DNA of 64,000 nt from Alphaproteobacteria bacterium (GCA_016124205.1 WGOD01000001.1:124001-188000), one strand, 5' to 3'; positions 26,388-34,877 are shown, numbered from the stretch's first letter. A program made the numbers and translations. Notes: generated by a model from the letters alone, not told the origin.

Positions 26388-26879
26388 ATGAACGGCCATG
26401 AAACCCTTCAAAAGACAGTCCGGCATTTGAGACGCGCTGTCGATGATGCGGTCATCTCCTGGTGCGCCGCTCCGTTGGACTGGTTGCGACTGGCGGCTCG
26501 CTTCAAATTTTCCGTCCCGGCTGCGCTTCGCCGTGCCGTCGAGCGCGAGACGGAAGAACCGGTCGACCTTGCGCCTGTCGTCGCCGCGCAGAAGCGGGAA
26601 ATCGCGTCGCTGCGTGGTCAGCTTGCGCGGGTTGGCGATGGAGATCTGGCACGTCGGCTGTCGGGCCGGACGCAGCAGGTGCGGACGCTTCAGCTCTTGG
26701 TCAAAGGGCTTGCCTCGCAGTGCAACCTGTATCGCGAAGACGGCACTCTGGCACGAAACGCCGGCCAACGGGTCGCGGCAATGATTGCGAAGTCGGGCAA
26801 TGAGCCGCCATCGGACACGACTCTCATGACGCATCTGCGCGCCGCTTGGGAAGCCGAGATTCCGGAGGATCCGCTTTAG
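26388..26879 (+). CDS. Hypothetical protein at the left end of the island
   Basis: 163 residues; codon use is like that of real genes here, with G/C-rich third positions. Mostly helical and basic, with a middle stretch (AAQKREIASLRGQLARVGDGDLARRLSGRTQQVRTLQLLVKGL) that may form a coiled coil. No conserved domain recognised, and it does not resemble an integrase or excisionase. No strong ribosome site precedes the ATG, so the start could be a little different. Confidence 0.6.
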   Translation: MNGHETLQKTVRHLRRAVDDAVISWCAAPLDWLRLAARFKFSVPAALRRAVERETEEPVDLAPVVAAQKREIASLRGQLARVGDGDLARRLSGRTQQVRTLQLLVKGLASQCNLYREDGTLARNAGQRVAAMIAKSGNEPPSDTTLMTHLRAAWEAEIPEDPL

Positions 26880-26980
26880 AACGGGTGGCCGACCTCCCGC
26901 TCCGTGGATCGCGAGCTGGGACGGTCGGCCGGGAAACGCTTGTCAGAACTGCTCAGCCTATCTCGCAAGCACGGGAATAC

Positions 26981-27412
26981 TTACAACAGTTCACGAACAT
27001 CGGAACGCAAGAGACTAACCAATCCGGACGTGACGAAGCCGTACAGTGCGAGATCGATGATTGGCCAGCTGTGCCAGCCATTCGTTCTGATCTCCACGAT
27101 CGACAGGAAGGAGCCGATGGCGACGTAACCTGCCAGCACGCCGACCGACCATGCAATCTTCCGATCGCGAAGCGGAAACCAGGTGGAAGCGGCGAAGGTG
27201 AGGGCGAGCGCGACGCCCGATGTGAAAAGTTGGAACAGGGCGGTTCGAAAGCTGCCCCATTCCAGCGCGCTACCGAGACCCAGCATCCACATGCCGCCCG
27301 TCACGATAAACGAGGCTGCGATGCGGGCGGGAAAGTAGGCAAGGGCGGCAAAGCCAACTCCCAGAAACACGAACATCAGCCCGAGATTCTTCACCAGTTG
27401 ATAGACGCGCAT
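26981..27412 (-). CDS. Small integral membrane protein, last gene of the Hsp70/M48 operon
   Basis: 143 residues with four hydrophobic segments (about 10-28, 33-48, 60-77, 88-104) and a fifth weaker one near 118-135. The ATG follows GAGGTGATGCC and lies 4 bases after the M48 peptidase stop, so it is co-translated. No domain recognised. It may tether or be a client of the soluble M48 peptidase and the chaperones encoded upstream (inference). Confidence 0.8.
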   Translation of the reverse strand: MRVYQLVKNLGLMFVFLGVGFAALAYFPARIAASFIVTGGMWMLGLGSALEWGSFRTALFQLFTSGVALALTFAASTWFPLRDRKIAWSVGVLAGYVAIGSFLSIVEIRTNGWHSWPIIDLALYGFVTSGLVSLLRSDVRELL

Positions 27413-27416
27413 GGCA

Positions 27417-28439
27417 TCACCTCGAATGCTGTATCCAGGCCCTGCGGTCGCGTGTCGACCGCAGCTCCGCCTCGATGGCCGTCAGAAGTTCATCCCGGCC
27501 GTGGCTGGCGAAGAAGTTTCGCATCTTGGCGGTCAGTTCGGAGCCAAACCGATCCTCGAACCCTGACCAGTCCAGGGCCTCGTCCGCAGCTGCCGTCCCG
27601 GCCATCTGCCCTGCCGCCATCCACATGGCGATATCATCGTCGAGCGCTGTCAGTTCGGCGCGCGTTGCCCCGTCGAGATAGGCGTCAAGTTCCTGCGCGA
27701 CGAGCGCATTGACCCGTGTGATCGCCGTCTCGTCGGCCCGCTCCTCGAAGGCCTCGACATGAACCTGGCTGGCAAACCGCGCCAGAACCCGGCCGCGCAG
27801 GGCGATGGGCGGGTGGGTCAGCTGGCCGCCCGCATCACCGGTTTCCGGAACGGAGCGGACCTGTTCGAGGAATTCGCCGGGATTGAGATTGAGATGCCGG
27901 TCGTCGAGCCCCGATGCGGTCTTCATCAGGGCCCGTAAGGCAATTTTCAGTTCGCCGCAGGCAAAGAGACCGATCCGATCGGCCGATATCTCGGCGGCGC
28001 GTTGTTCGATGAATTGTGTGCTCGATCCGCCGCCGCCATGGATCACACCATCGAGATAGATGAAATGCGCAAGTTCATGCCCGAGCACAAAGGCAAGTTC
28101 TTCCGCTGCGAGGAGGCGCACCAGACCGGAGCTGATCACCACCGATGCCGTGTACAGGCCTGTAACCTGACAGAGGGCCTGAATGAAGGGATCGCTTCGC
28201 ACGAACAGGCGAACGCCGTCGGGCGGTAGGGACAGCCGGGTCAGGACCGACTTCCAGATCTCCGACAGGTAGGGCGAGGTGTAGGAAGTGATTTCCAGGC
28301 TCGACAGTGCGTTCGTCCGGTCGAGCCGGGCATTGAAATGGGACGGCGCCGGCCGGCTGCTCGGCTCGCCGGGCCGTGCGTAGCGATAGACGCCAGCCAA
28401 TCTGCGGACGCGATCAAGGTCAGGTTTTGTATCGGTCAC
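27417..28439 (-). CDS. M48-family zinc metallopeptidase (soluble)
   Basis: 340 residues from GTG 28439. The zinc motif HELAH is at 121-125 (ELAFVLGHELAHFIYLDG) and the third-ligand helix AAEISADRIG has Glu150 and Asp154, as in M48 (HtpX/Ste24/Oma1) peptidases. Unlike HtpX there are no membrane helices. The C-terminal 120 residues are rich in acidic helix (LDDDIAMWMAAGQM). It overlaps the TerB gene by 20 bases. In M48 relatives the protease removes damaged proteins; with Hsp70 partners a quality-control role is likely. Confidence 0.9.
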   Translation of the reverse strand: MTDTKPDLDRVRRLAGVYRYARPGEPSSRPAPSHFNARLDRTNALSSLEITSYTSPYLSEIWKSVLTRLSLPPDGVRLFVRSDPFIQALCQVTGLYTASVVISSGLVRLLAAEELAFVLGHELAHFIYLDGVIHGGGGSSTQFIEQRAAEISADRIGLFACGELKIALRALMKTASGLDDRHLNLNPGEFLEQVRSVPETGDAGGQLTHPPIALRGRVLARFASQVHVEAFEERADETAITRVNALVAQELDAYLDGATRAELTALDDDIAMWMAAGQMAGTAAADEALDWSGFEDRFGSELTAKMRNFFASHGRDELLTAIEAELRSTRDRRAWIQHSR

Positions 28440-29649
28440 GCAGATTCCCGATCCGGTCGAGCATCGACTGGGCCTTGTCGCGTTCCGGTCCGGCCGGAAG
28501 CGTATTCAGGCGGTTATTCCACTTCTGGAATTCCTGGGTTAGATGGCGTCGCTTTTTCGCCAGATCCCAGTCCGGATCAATGCCGAGCAGGGATTCGTCT
28601 GTCGCGCCGACCGAGAGCGTGGCGGCCGACAAGGTGATCTTGCTGTCATGGATACGCTGCACTTCGGCGGGATCGAGCCCCAGGGCATCGGCGATTGACT
28701 TGATCGTCGACAATTCCTCGGGGTCGATATGCCCGTCGGCCGCCATGACGTTGTAGCAAAGTTCTATGGCTTCGTACTGGCTGGCCCGGTCATCGAGCGC
28801 CTTGATCTTCTCCGCGATCGCGGACAGTGACACCTGCCCGGCCTCTGCGTCAGCAAAGAAGGATTCCAGCGCAGCATTGAATTCGCCTTTCAGCCGGTCA
28901 TGCTCGGGGCCGCGAATGCCGGCCAGATAGCGCCGCATCCAGGCCTGGATGGTTTCGCCTTCGCGGTCATCCAGCGACCCGTCGGCCATCGCAACCGCGA
29001 CGGCTAGCCCGATTGCCAGCTTCCGGCTCTCGTCGCCGTGCTCGACGGCTTCGACATAGCCTTTGCCTTCGAATTCGAAGTCGAAATCAAGATATGTCGA
29101 CCAAAGCGCAGGCGAAACCGGATGGGTCGCAGTTCCATTCATGTCGGGCGTTCCAAGTACGATGGTAGGAACGCGGCGCGCATCGTACAGTCGCAGAGCG
29201 ATGGTCAATGTTTGTTTGCCTCCTCTAGGAGGAACAAGCGCCAATTTTGGAAACCCGCCGACTCTCACCCAGTCACGAAACCCTTGATTCGGCGGCACGA
29301 AGCCGATGTGTTGTTGTTGCAGGAAGGCATTGGTGATTCCTTCCGACATCTCGGGCCAGCGAGAGAATACGGCTTGCTGTTGCGAACGGTCGGACCTGTC
29401 GATGATCGAGAGGCTGAACATCAGTTCCATTGGAACCTGATTGGGAAGTGGGCCTCGAACCTCGATCGCTTTAACTTCGATTGCCGGCCCTCCGTCCTTC
29501 GGAGGCAAGTCTGCGGATTTGATTCTGGCCTCAAGCTTGTTCAGTCCGTTGAACGGCACTCCCGATGCAGCGTTTCCAAGGCCGCGTACGAACCAGTTGA
29601 AAAGGAAAATCCCACCGATAATTAGGATGGTTGCAAGTATACCCTCCAT
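28420..29649 (-). CDS. Membrane TerB protein with degenerate J-like C terminus (DjlA-like layout)
   Basis: 409 residues from ATG 29649, overlapping the Hsp70 stop (TGATG). Residues 2-19 form a membrane helix. A ~150-residue beta-rich domain of unknown family follows (VELMFSL-type strands). The TerB domain is at about 205-330: LAIGLAVAVAMADGSLDDREGE and MAADGHIDPEELSTIKSIADALG. The last 60 residues (ESLLGIDPDWDLAKKRRHLTQEFQKWNNRL...DRIGNLRDRY) fit the J-domain outline, but the HPD tripeptide is missing (KWN instead). Membrane helix, TerB and J domain in this order is the DjlA layout, so it may be the co-chaperone of the Hsp70 encoded just upstream. Confidence 0.83.
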   Translation of the reverse strand: MEGILATILIIGGIFLFNWFVRGLGNAASGVPFNGLNKLEARIKSADLPPKDGGPAIEVKAIEVRGPLPNQVPMELMFSLSIIDRSDRSQQQAVFSRWPEMSEGITNAFLQQQHIGFVPPNQGFRDWVRVGGFPKLALVPPRGGKQTLTIALRLYDARRVPTIVLGTPDMNGTATHPVSPALWSTYLDFDFEFEGKGYVEAVEHGDESRKLAIGLAVAVAMADGSLDDREGETIQAWMRRYLAGIRGPEHDRLKGEFNAALESFFADAEAGQVSLSAIAEKIKALDDRASQYEAIELCYNVMAADGHIDPEELSTIKSIADALGLDPAEVQRIHDSKITLSAATLSVGATDESLLGIDPDWDLAKKRRHLTQEFQKWNNRLNTLPAGPERDKAQSMLDRIGNLRDRYKT

Positions 29650-31148
29650 CACGACACCTTGAATTTCTCGATGCCGCCTGAACCGAATTTCTTGTCCAGT
29701 TCATGAAGGTCGATGCTCGTTGTCTTGCCCGTGGCAACATCCTTGAATCTCGCGGTCATGTTCTGGTTTTCATCGAAGCCGAACGTGACATCGATTTGCT
29801 GTCCGGCGGGGCGGCCCGCCGGCAATTCAAGGTCACCTTCCCAGACCTTTTTCACGAAGCGGGGATCGGTTTCCGGGCTCTTCGACATCGTCACACAGCA
29901 CCGGACGCTCGTTTGCCCGTCGCCGACCGTGAAGAAGGATTCGGTGACTTCGACCGGAATCTTTTCGCCTTTGTGGATCAGGATGGTGTTCTGCAGCTCT
30001 TCGCTGCCCTTGGACGCGTTCATGCCGACCGAGATCGTTCCGAAATACTCGTTCGTGATTTCCTCGACCTTCGAGATGGCGGAGATGGCTGCCTTCTGGG
30101 TCGCATTCAGTTGGCTGCGATCGCCCTTGAAGGCTGCGAAGAGGGCCGCACCCATCGCGACGACCTCATCGACATTGGCTGTTGAGATCGGCTCCTGCCC
30201 GAAGGCTTCGGTCACGCTGCGGCGGATGGCTGGCACGCGCGTGCTGCCTCCGGCAAGGAAAACGCCCTTGATGTCCCCGGGCGTCAGTCCCGCCTCATCC
30301 AGGACGGCTTCACAGGCCATCTCGGCTTGGCTGACGAGCGGCGCGATCGCGGCCTCGAATTCCTCGCGGGTTAACTCAACCGGTTTCAGTGGCGGACCGG
30401 CCTTGATCTTTGGCCGGTCGGTTAGCTTCTTCTTGTCGACCTCCGCTGCATCGAGAGAATAGGCGTGTTCGGGCAGCGGCTCGCCATGGGTCGCCTCGAA
30501 TTTCTCGGCCACCAGTTTCTGGAGAGCGCGGTCGAGGTCGTCGCCGCCCAGGCGCGAGACGCCGCTGGATGCGACCACTTCGATGTTTTCACCATCGATG
30601 CGGATGATCGAGACATCGAAGGTTCCGCCACCGAAATCGAACACGGCATAGGCGCCGTTGAGCTCGGTCCGCTTTGCATAGGCATAATAGAGGGCGGCCG
30701 CGGTGGGTTCGTCGATGATGTTCCGGATCTCCAGTCCGGCGCGCCGTGCGGCCTCGAGTGTCTCGGCACGCGCTTCCGAGGAAAAATTCGCGGGAATGGT
30801 GACGACGGCTTCGCCGAGCTTGCCGAGCTGGCTGCGCCCGATATCCGACATGCGCTGCAGTATGATCTGACTCAGCTCTGCGGGTGTAATGCTGCGTCCC
30901 AGGAAGGCGTAGCTCGTATCGGTTCCCATATCGCGCTTGAACCGGGCAAGACCCTGCGTGTGGTCCTCGGCCCACATCTGCCGGGCGGGTTCGCCCACCA
31001 GAGTCTCACCGCCTTCCATGGCAACGACGGACGGTGTCAGATTCTCGCCGCGCTCGTCGCGGATGATGATCGGCCGGCCGGTATCGTCGATGAAGGCGAT
31101 GGCCGAGTAGGTCGTGCCGAGATCGATGCCGATGAATGCGGACATCAT
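29649..31148 (-). CDS. Short Hsp70 (DnaK-like) chaperone
   Basis: 499 residues. The ATPase domain is complete: GIDLGTTYSAIAF, the phosphate-2 loop FDFGGGTFDVS, and AGGSTRVPAIR. A beta-type substrate domain follows (about 370-490), but the helical lid and acidic tail of DnaK (about 640 residues) are absent. Such short Hsp70s have specialised partners instead of general folding roles. ATG-ATG start after AGGAGCTC; the first ATG overlaps the GrpE-like stop by 4 bases (ATGA). It is not the housekeeping dnaK, which would sit next to dnaJ. Confidence 0.92.
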   Translation of the reverse strand: MMSAFIGIDLGTTYSAIAFIDDTGRPIIIRDERGENLTPSVVAMEGGETLVGEPARQMWAEDHTQGLARFKRDMGTDTSYAFLGRSITPAELSQIILQRMSDIGRSQLGKLGEAVVTIPANFSSEARAETLEAARRAGLEIRNIIDEPTAAALYYAYAKRTELNGAYAVFDFGGGTFDVSIIRIDGENIEVVASSGVSRLGGDDLDRALQKLVAEKFEATHGEPLPEHAYSLDAAEVDKKKLTDRPKIKAGPPLKPVELTREEFEAAIAPLVSQAEMACEAVLDEAGLTPGDIKGVFLAGGSTRVPAIRRSVTEAFGQEPISTANVDEVVAMGAALFAAFKGDRSQLNATQKAAISAISKVEEITNEYFGTISVGMNASKGSEELQNTILIHKGEKIPVEVTESFFTVGDGQTSVRCCVTMSKSPETDPRFVKKVWEGDLELPAGRPAGQQIDVTFGFDENQNMTARFKDVATGKTTSIDLHELDKKFGSGGIEKFKVS

Positions 31149-32071
31149 GAGCTCCTGTATCGGTAGATGGCGATGGCGGCTTTCTTGATGATGCGGTCGC
31201 CTGACCGTTTCGCTATGTCACCTCGAAATACTCGGGCAGGGCGCAAGATTTCGGCGATATGGAAGTCGAGCATCTCGTCGTCGGTTTCGCGCTGCTCTGG
31301 TCGATCGGCGATAAACTCCGCAACGGTCTTTCTATGGACACCAGCGGCAGGCGAATACTCTTCCACGCCGCAGCTGAAGAGGCTTTCCCAGATCGCGTCG
31401 TGAATGTTCCGAATGGTCGGATCGACCGCGTCGTTGGATAGAAGCTGATCTTCGATCATGTCGGCGAGGTCGACCAGACCGCGCACATGCCGTTTGAGGA
31501 TCTGCGCATCGTAGCCGTCCTTGTATCGCTGGAGTTCGCGATCCCGGTCTTCGATCCGGGTCACAAGGCGCGCCGAGCTTTCCTCGATCTCGTTGACCTT
31601 TTCGGCGACGAACTGCGCGACCTGCCTCTGCAAATCGTCGAGTTTCGCGACGCGCGTTTCGAGCGCCTCGATCGCGCCGCCCTGCGCTTCGATGGCACTG
31701 GCCCAGCTGTCCGGTGCAAGGACTGCAGCCTCTCCGATCCGGATCAGGCGCCAACGAAAAACATAGATTGTTGCAAAGAGCGCAAGCAGCGTCGCGGCAC
31801 CGGCAATTCCAAGGACAATGACCGTCCAATCGATCGTGCTGGCGACCTTGACTTCGCTCGGCGCTTCGCGCGTTTCCTGGTTGAGACGCGTTCCACGCGT
31901 GGATGAAGGCGGTTCCGCATTCTCTGCCGTGGACGGTTCGACGATCGCGGTCTCGCCAGCCTCGTCAATCGCGTGATCGCGTCCGCCGACCGGCATCACC
32001 TGGGTCAGCAGGACGACGATGACGATCGCAGCGACCACAAAGCCGGAGATCAGAAGGGCAAGACGGATCAT
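31145..32071 (-). CDS. Membrane-anchored GrpE-like nucleotide-exchange factor
   Basis: 308 residues. Two membrane helices (about 3-24 and 82-105) bracket an acidic Pro/Glu-rich loop that would face the periplasm, placing the C-terminal half in the cytoplasm. A coiled coil (about 125-185) leads into a GrpE-like head: LKRHVRGLVDLADMIEDQLL...NIHDAIWESLFSCGVEEYSPAAGVHRKTVAE. GrpE-family proteins release ADP from Hsp70, and the Hsp70 gene is directly downstream with a 4-base overlap. First gene of the five-gene operon. Membrane anchoring of the exchange factor is unusual. Confidence 0.75.
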   Translation of the reverse strand: MIRLALLISGFVVAAIVIVVLLTQVMPVGGRDHAIDEAGETAIVEPSTAENAEPPSSTRGTRLNQETREAPSEVKVASTIDWTVIVLGIAGAATLLALFATIYVFRWRLIRIGEAAVLAPDSWASAIEAQGGAIEALETRVAKLDDLQRQVAQFVAEKVNEIEESSARLVTRIEDRDRELQRYKDGYDAQILKRHVRGLVDLADMIEDQLLSNDAVDPTIRNIHDAIWESLFSCGVEEYSPAAGVHRKTVAEFIADRPEQRETDDEMLDFHIAEILRPARVFRGDIAKRSGDRIIKKAAIAIYRYRSS

Positions 32072-32325
32072 TGAAACCCCGCCCGGGGCATCGCGTCTTT
32101 CCCGCGAACGGGATGAAGAAACTTATGGATGTTCGATTCTGTTTCCCGCCATGTCGGCATGCGAAATCCCCCGCCCCGAATTAAAGCCGGGAGCCCGCGG
32201 GAAAGGCAATCAAAAATGAAATCGGAGATAGAAGATGTGATCGCGGCTCGCTTGAGCGGCTTTTTCGTCCTGGCATAAACTCGCTCATCTTCGGCATCAG
32301 GATATTGAGACATGGACACCCGCCA
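32072..32325. other. Divergent intergenic region
   Basis: Gap of 254 bases between the GrpE-like operon (minus) and a small helix-turn-helix gene (plus). It is less GC-rich than its surroundings near 32210-32300 and holds a short inverted repeat with a T run (CGCTTGAGCGGCTTTTT, about 32250-32268). It probably contains the promoters of both transcripts; no clear -35/-10 pair was picked. Confidence 0.4.
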
Positions 32326-32586
32326 ATGACCCGCCTTGACGACCCCGCAACCCGCGCCGCGCGCGTGCTGGAACGGATCAAGGCCGAAGGCCCTGTCAGT
32401 GCGTCCCGTCTTGTCCAGGCACTGGGATATCCGGAAAAGACGGTCCGTTGCGCGATCGACAGTCTCCGCGCCCGCGGCGAAGCCATCTGGCACGATCCAG
32501 ATACCGGGGGCTTCTGGTGGAGGGATGACCAGCCTCCCGGCAAGGTGCCGCATCAGCGCTGGAAGCGGCGTTTCGCAGACCATTAG
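32326..32586 (+). CDS. Small winged-helix DNA-binding-type protein
   Basis: 86 residues from ATG 32326; an in-frame TTG at 32305 would add seven. The segment ARVLERIKAEGPVSASRLVQALGYPEKTVRCAIDSLRARGEAIWHDPDTGGFWW is a typical winged helix (helix, helix-turn-helix, beta wing). It stands alone on the plus strand beside the promoter of the minus-strand Hsp70 operon and could regulate it. No strong ribosome site seen. Confidence 0.68.
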   Translation: MTRLDDPATRAARVLERIKAEGPVSASRLVQALGYPEKTVRCAIDSLRARGEAIWHDPDTGGFWWRDDQPPGKVPHQRWKRRFADH

Positions 32587-32599
32587 TTGTTGAATGGTT

Positions 32600-33100
32600 C
32601 TATTCCGTCACGTTCTTCCTGATCGCGTCGAGGCGCTCTTGCCAGATCCGGACCGCCTTGGGGCTGATTGGTGAGCCCGAAGCGTGATAGCGATCGATAA
32701 CGAAGGCAAGAAAGTCCTCGGCGGCTTCGGGATCAAGGATCAGTCCGGAGGCCTCGATGATCCGGGTGATCCGCGAATGATTGTGATCGCGTCTGCGAAG
32801 CCAATGGTCATTTCGGGCATAGAAAGCGCGCAAGCGGTCAAGTCCGCGACGGAAATTCGCAAGCGCCGTCGGTGAGGCTTGGATCGACCGGAGCGCGCTT
32901 GCATTCAACAGGGGAGCTTCCGGATTGACCGCGCTGCGATGCGCAGTCGGAAACAACCATTGGATGTAGAGGTGGTCAGCTTCGAGGACGATGTCCGGAG
33001 CGTGGACGATATCTTCGATCTCGCGGCCGTGACCGGTTTGTCCCCGGCCTTCGAAGAAGGCGAGCAGGCGCCGATCAGAGGCCGCCGAGATTTGGTTCAT
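32600..33100 (-). CDS. OGFr-domain protein (opioid growth factor receptor-like conserved region)
   Basis: 166 residues. DIVLEADHLYIQWLFPTAHRSAVNPEAPLLN (36-66) matches the signature of the OGFr N-terminal conserved domain: a helix that ends in YIQWLFP followed by the N-x-x-AP-L-L turn. The domain is best known from a vertebrate nuclear-membrane protein, but bacterial members exist with no known role. Nine bases downstream of a HEPN-like gene and last in the long minus-strand operon. A link to restriction or defence is suggested only by context. Confidence 0.82.
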   Translation of the reverse strand: MNQISAASDRRLLAFFEGRGQTGHGREIEDIVHAPDIVLEADHLYIQWLFPTAHRSAVNPEAPLLNASALRSIQASPTALANFRRGLDRLRAFYARNDHWLRRRDHNHSRITRIIEASGLILDPEAAEDFLAFVIDRYHASGSPISPKAVRIWQERLDAIRKNVTE

Positions 33101-33109
33101 GGGCGCGTC

Positions 33110-34093
33110 CTATCGGGGCGGCGCTGACGGTGCATGTTCAATCAGGTCACGAACGGCAACGAACAGGCGTGTCATTTCCAGTTCGAGCGACTTGTCCGTG
33201 TTCCAAGCGGCTTCAAGCGAAGGATGGTCTCCGTCATGCAACGCCGCATTAGCCAGCTGACGCAATCGATGAAGCGCCGCGGCATTGGCCGCTCCCGTCA
33301 GTCCTTTGGCGTTCCCGATCATCTCGGTCAGACCGGACCCCGACGACCGGTAATGGTCACGAAGCGAGACTTCCACGATCGACCTCAGCAGCGCCAACGC
33401 GGCGAGCGGCAGTCCATAGATGAAGGCCTCTTGGGCCTGGCGCAATCGTTCTGCCAGTGACCGTTTTTCGGAAGATCCATAGCGGTTTGCGACGTGTCGC
33501 GGGATCAGGACAAAGGGCAGGAGCGCCCGCCGGCGAATGATGCCATCCACATCGAGTGGAACGCTGTTCGTGAGGTCAAGCCATGCGGCACGACCAAGCT
33601 CGGCCAATTCATCTGGGAGTTCAATCGAACCCTCGTCTTCTTCCCGTTCCTCGAGAGCGTTACCGATCATCCCGAGGAGATCATCGAGCTCGTCTTGCTG
33701 GCCTGCCACGTCCGACCAGAACCAGTCCCACGCTTGCCGTGGGTCAGGAATGAAGGGAAGGTGAAGTTCGGCAAACTCCGGAAACTCCCGAGCGACGGTG
33801 CGGCAAGCCTCGGAAACCGGGCGCTCGTAATCCCGCTCGTATTCTCTCCAGGATTCGAGGAAACGCGGGTCGACAGGAGAGGTGAAGGCTGATTGGGACT
33901 GTCCTTCACTGTTCCGGATCTCGCTTGCTGCATACCCCAGCAGAACGACCAGATTTCGCAGATCAGAATCGCGCAATGCATCCTCGGAAAGCGCATCTGT
34001 CTCGTCTCCGATCAGACGCTTGAGCCTCAAAAACGCATGCCGGAAGGCAATGACTTCCAGAGAATCCTTGTTGGCGGCGGTCACGGAGCGCAC
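33110..34093 (-). CDS. Hypothetical protein with HEPN/DUF4145-like C terminus
   Basis: 327 residues from a GTG at 34093; no ATG is available upstream in frame. The first 220 residues are acidic and helical without a recognised domain. The C-terminal ~100 residues (LALLRSIVEVSLRDHYRSSGSGLTEMIG...RLRQLANAALHDGDHP) look like the DUF4145/HEPN family, with Arg278, Asn282 and His286 in the helix that carries the RNase motif in active HEPN proteins. The R-to-H spacing is longer than the usual RX4-6H, so catalysis is uncertain. Lies in the restriction island. Confidence 0.7.
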   Translation of the reverse strand: MRSVTAANKDSLEVIAFRHAFLRLKRLIGDETDALSEDALRDSDLRNLVVLLGYAASEIRNSEGQSQSAFTSPVDPRFLESWREYERDYERPVSEACRTVAREFPEFAELHLPFIPDPRQAWDWFWSDVAGQQDELDDLLGMIGNALEEREEDEGSIELPDELAELGRAAWLDLTNSVPLDVDGIIRRRALLPFVLIPRHVANRYGSSEKRSLAERLRQAQEAFIYGLPLAALALLRSIVEVSLRDHYRSSGSGLTEMIGNAKGLTGAANAAALHRLRQLANAALHDGDHPSLEAAWNTDKSLELEMTRLFVAVRDLIEHAPSAPPR

Positions 34094-34202
34094 CTCGTCA
34101 TTGTGGCGGAGAATCCGGTTGGTCGTTTATCAATCCGAATGCCAATGAGCGTCCTGTCAATCGGCACCGGAGTGAACTGGATCATTGCCGTTCAACCGGC
34201 TG

Positions 34203-34877
34203 TCATCGAATGGCACCGGTCTCAATCAAGACCGACGTCACCATGTTTCGTGGATCGGTGGCGGGTGTCGTCCAGCGGGCGACCGAGGGATGGGTCAGAG
34301 TGAAGATCAGGCGGCCATCGGGCGCTCTATGGGCCAGGCTGGTCCATCCTCTGTTGTTCGGCTCGACAAAACGGGCAATCTCGGTTTCGACCTTCAGGCG
34401 ACTCCGGATGATCCCGCCGGTTTGAGACCCAAGAGCAATGATGGCTTGAGGATTGACCGTATCCAGAACCCTCGCGTGGAACGGCCAGCAACGATCAACG
34501 TGGGTATGGGCGTGATTGAGGTCTGCCGCACGGGACGAGCGAACGAAGATCAGATTACTGGCGGGCACTTCGCCTGGATCAAGGCCAAGGCTTTCGAGGA
34601 AGTCGCACATGACAGGCTGGAACTTCGCTCGGCCGGCGGGCTTTCCGCCCCAGCATTCGTCGCGATAAGCTGACCAGTTGGCGGGGCGACGTCTTGTCAC
34701 GTCGTCGATATTCTGGCGCAGCGTTTCACCGGGACGGTCCGCAGGTGCGCCGCCGGGATTGTATCCGAGGACATAGACAGGGCGCCCCGGCTGGAAGGCG
34801 TCTCGACCCGAGTAGAACACCTTGCCTGACTGATCGAGCAGATCGTCTGGAACAGTTTCAATAAGGTCCGCAATCAA
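34203..34877 (-). CDS. Uracil-DNA-glycosylase-fold protein
   Basis: About 224 residues if started at TTG 34877, which has GGAG 8 bases upstream; the frame stays open to 35000 (TTG) but that extension is basic and unlike a domain. UDG-superfamily landmarks: motif 1 VYVLGYNPGGAP (34-45), a middle strand NLIFVRSSRAADL and IIALGSQTGGIIR, and motif 2 LTHPSVARW (His196-Pro-Ser). UDG-fold proteins remove damaged or foreign bases from DNA. In a restriction island it may act on modified DNA, but this is inference. Confidence 0.68.
   Translation of the reverse strand: MIADLIETVPDDLLDQSGKVFYSGRDAFQPGRPVYVLGYNPGGAPADRPGETLRQNIDDVTRRRPANWSAYRDECWGGKPAGRAKFQPVMCDFLESLGLDPGEVPASNLIFVRSSRAADLNHAHTHVDRCWPFHARVLDTVNPQAIIALGSQTGGIIRSRLKVETEIARFVEPNNRGWTSLAHRAPDGRLIFTLTHPSVARWTTPATDPRNMVTSVLIETGAIR

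Noticed and set aside
32068-32583. 171-residue minus-strand frame opposite the winged-helix gene
   Set aside because: No motifs and would overlap the divergent promoter region; the plus-strand winged helix is better supported.
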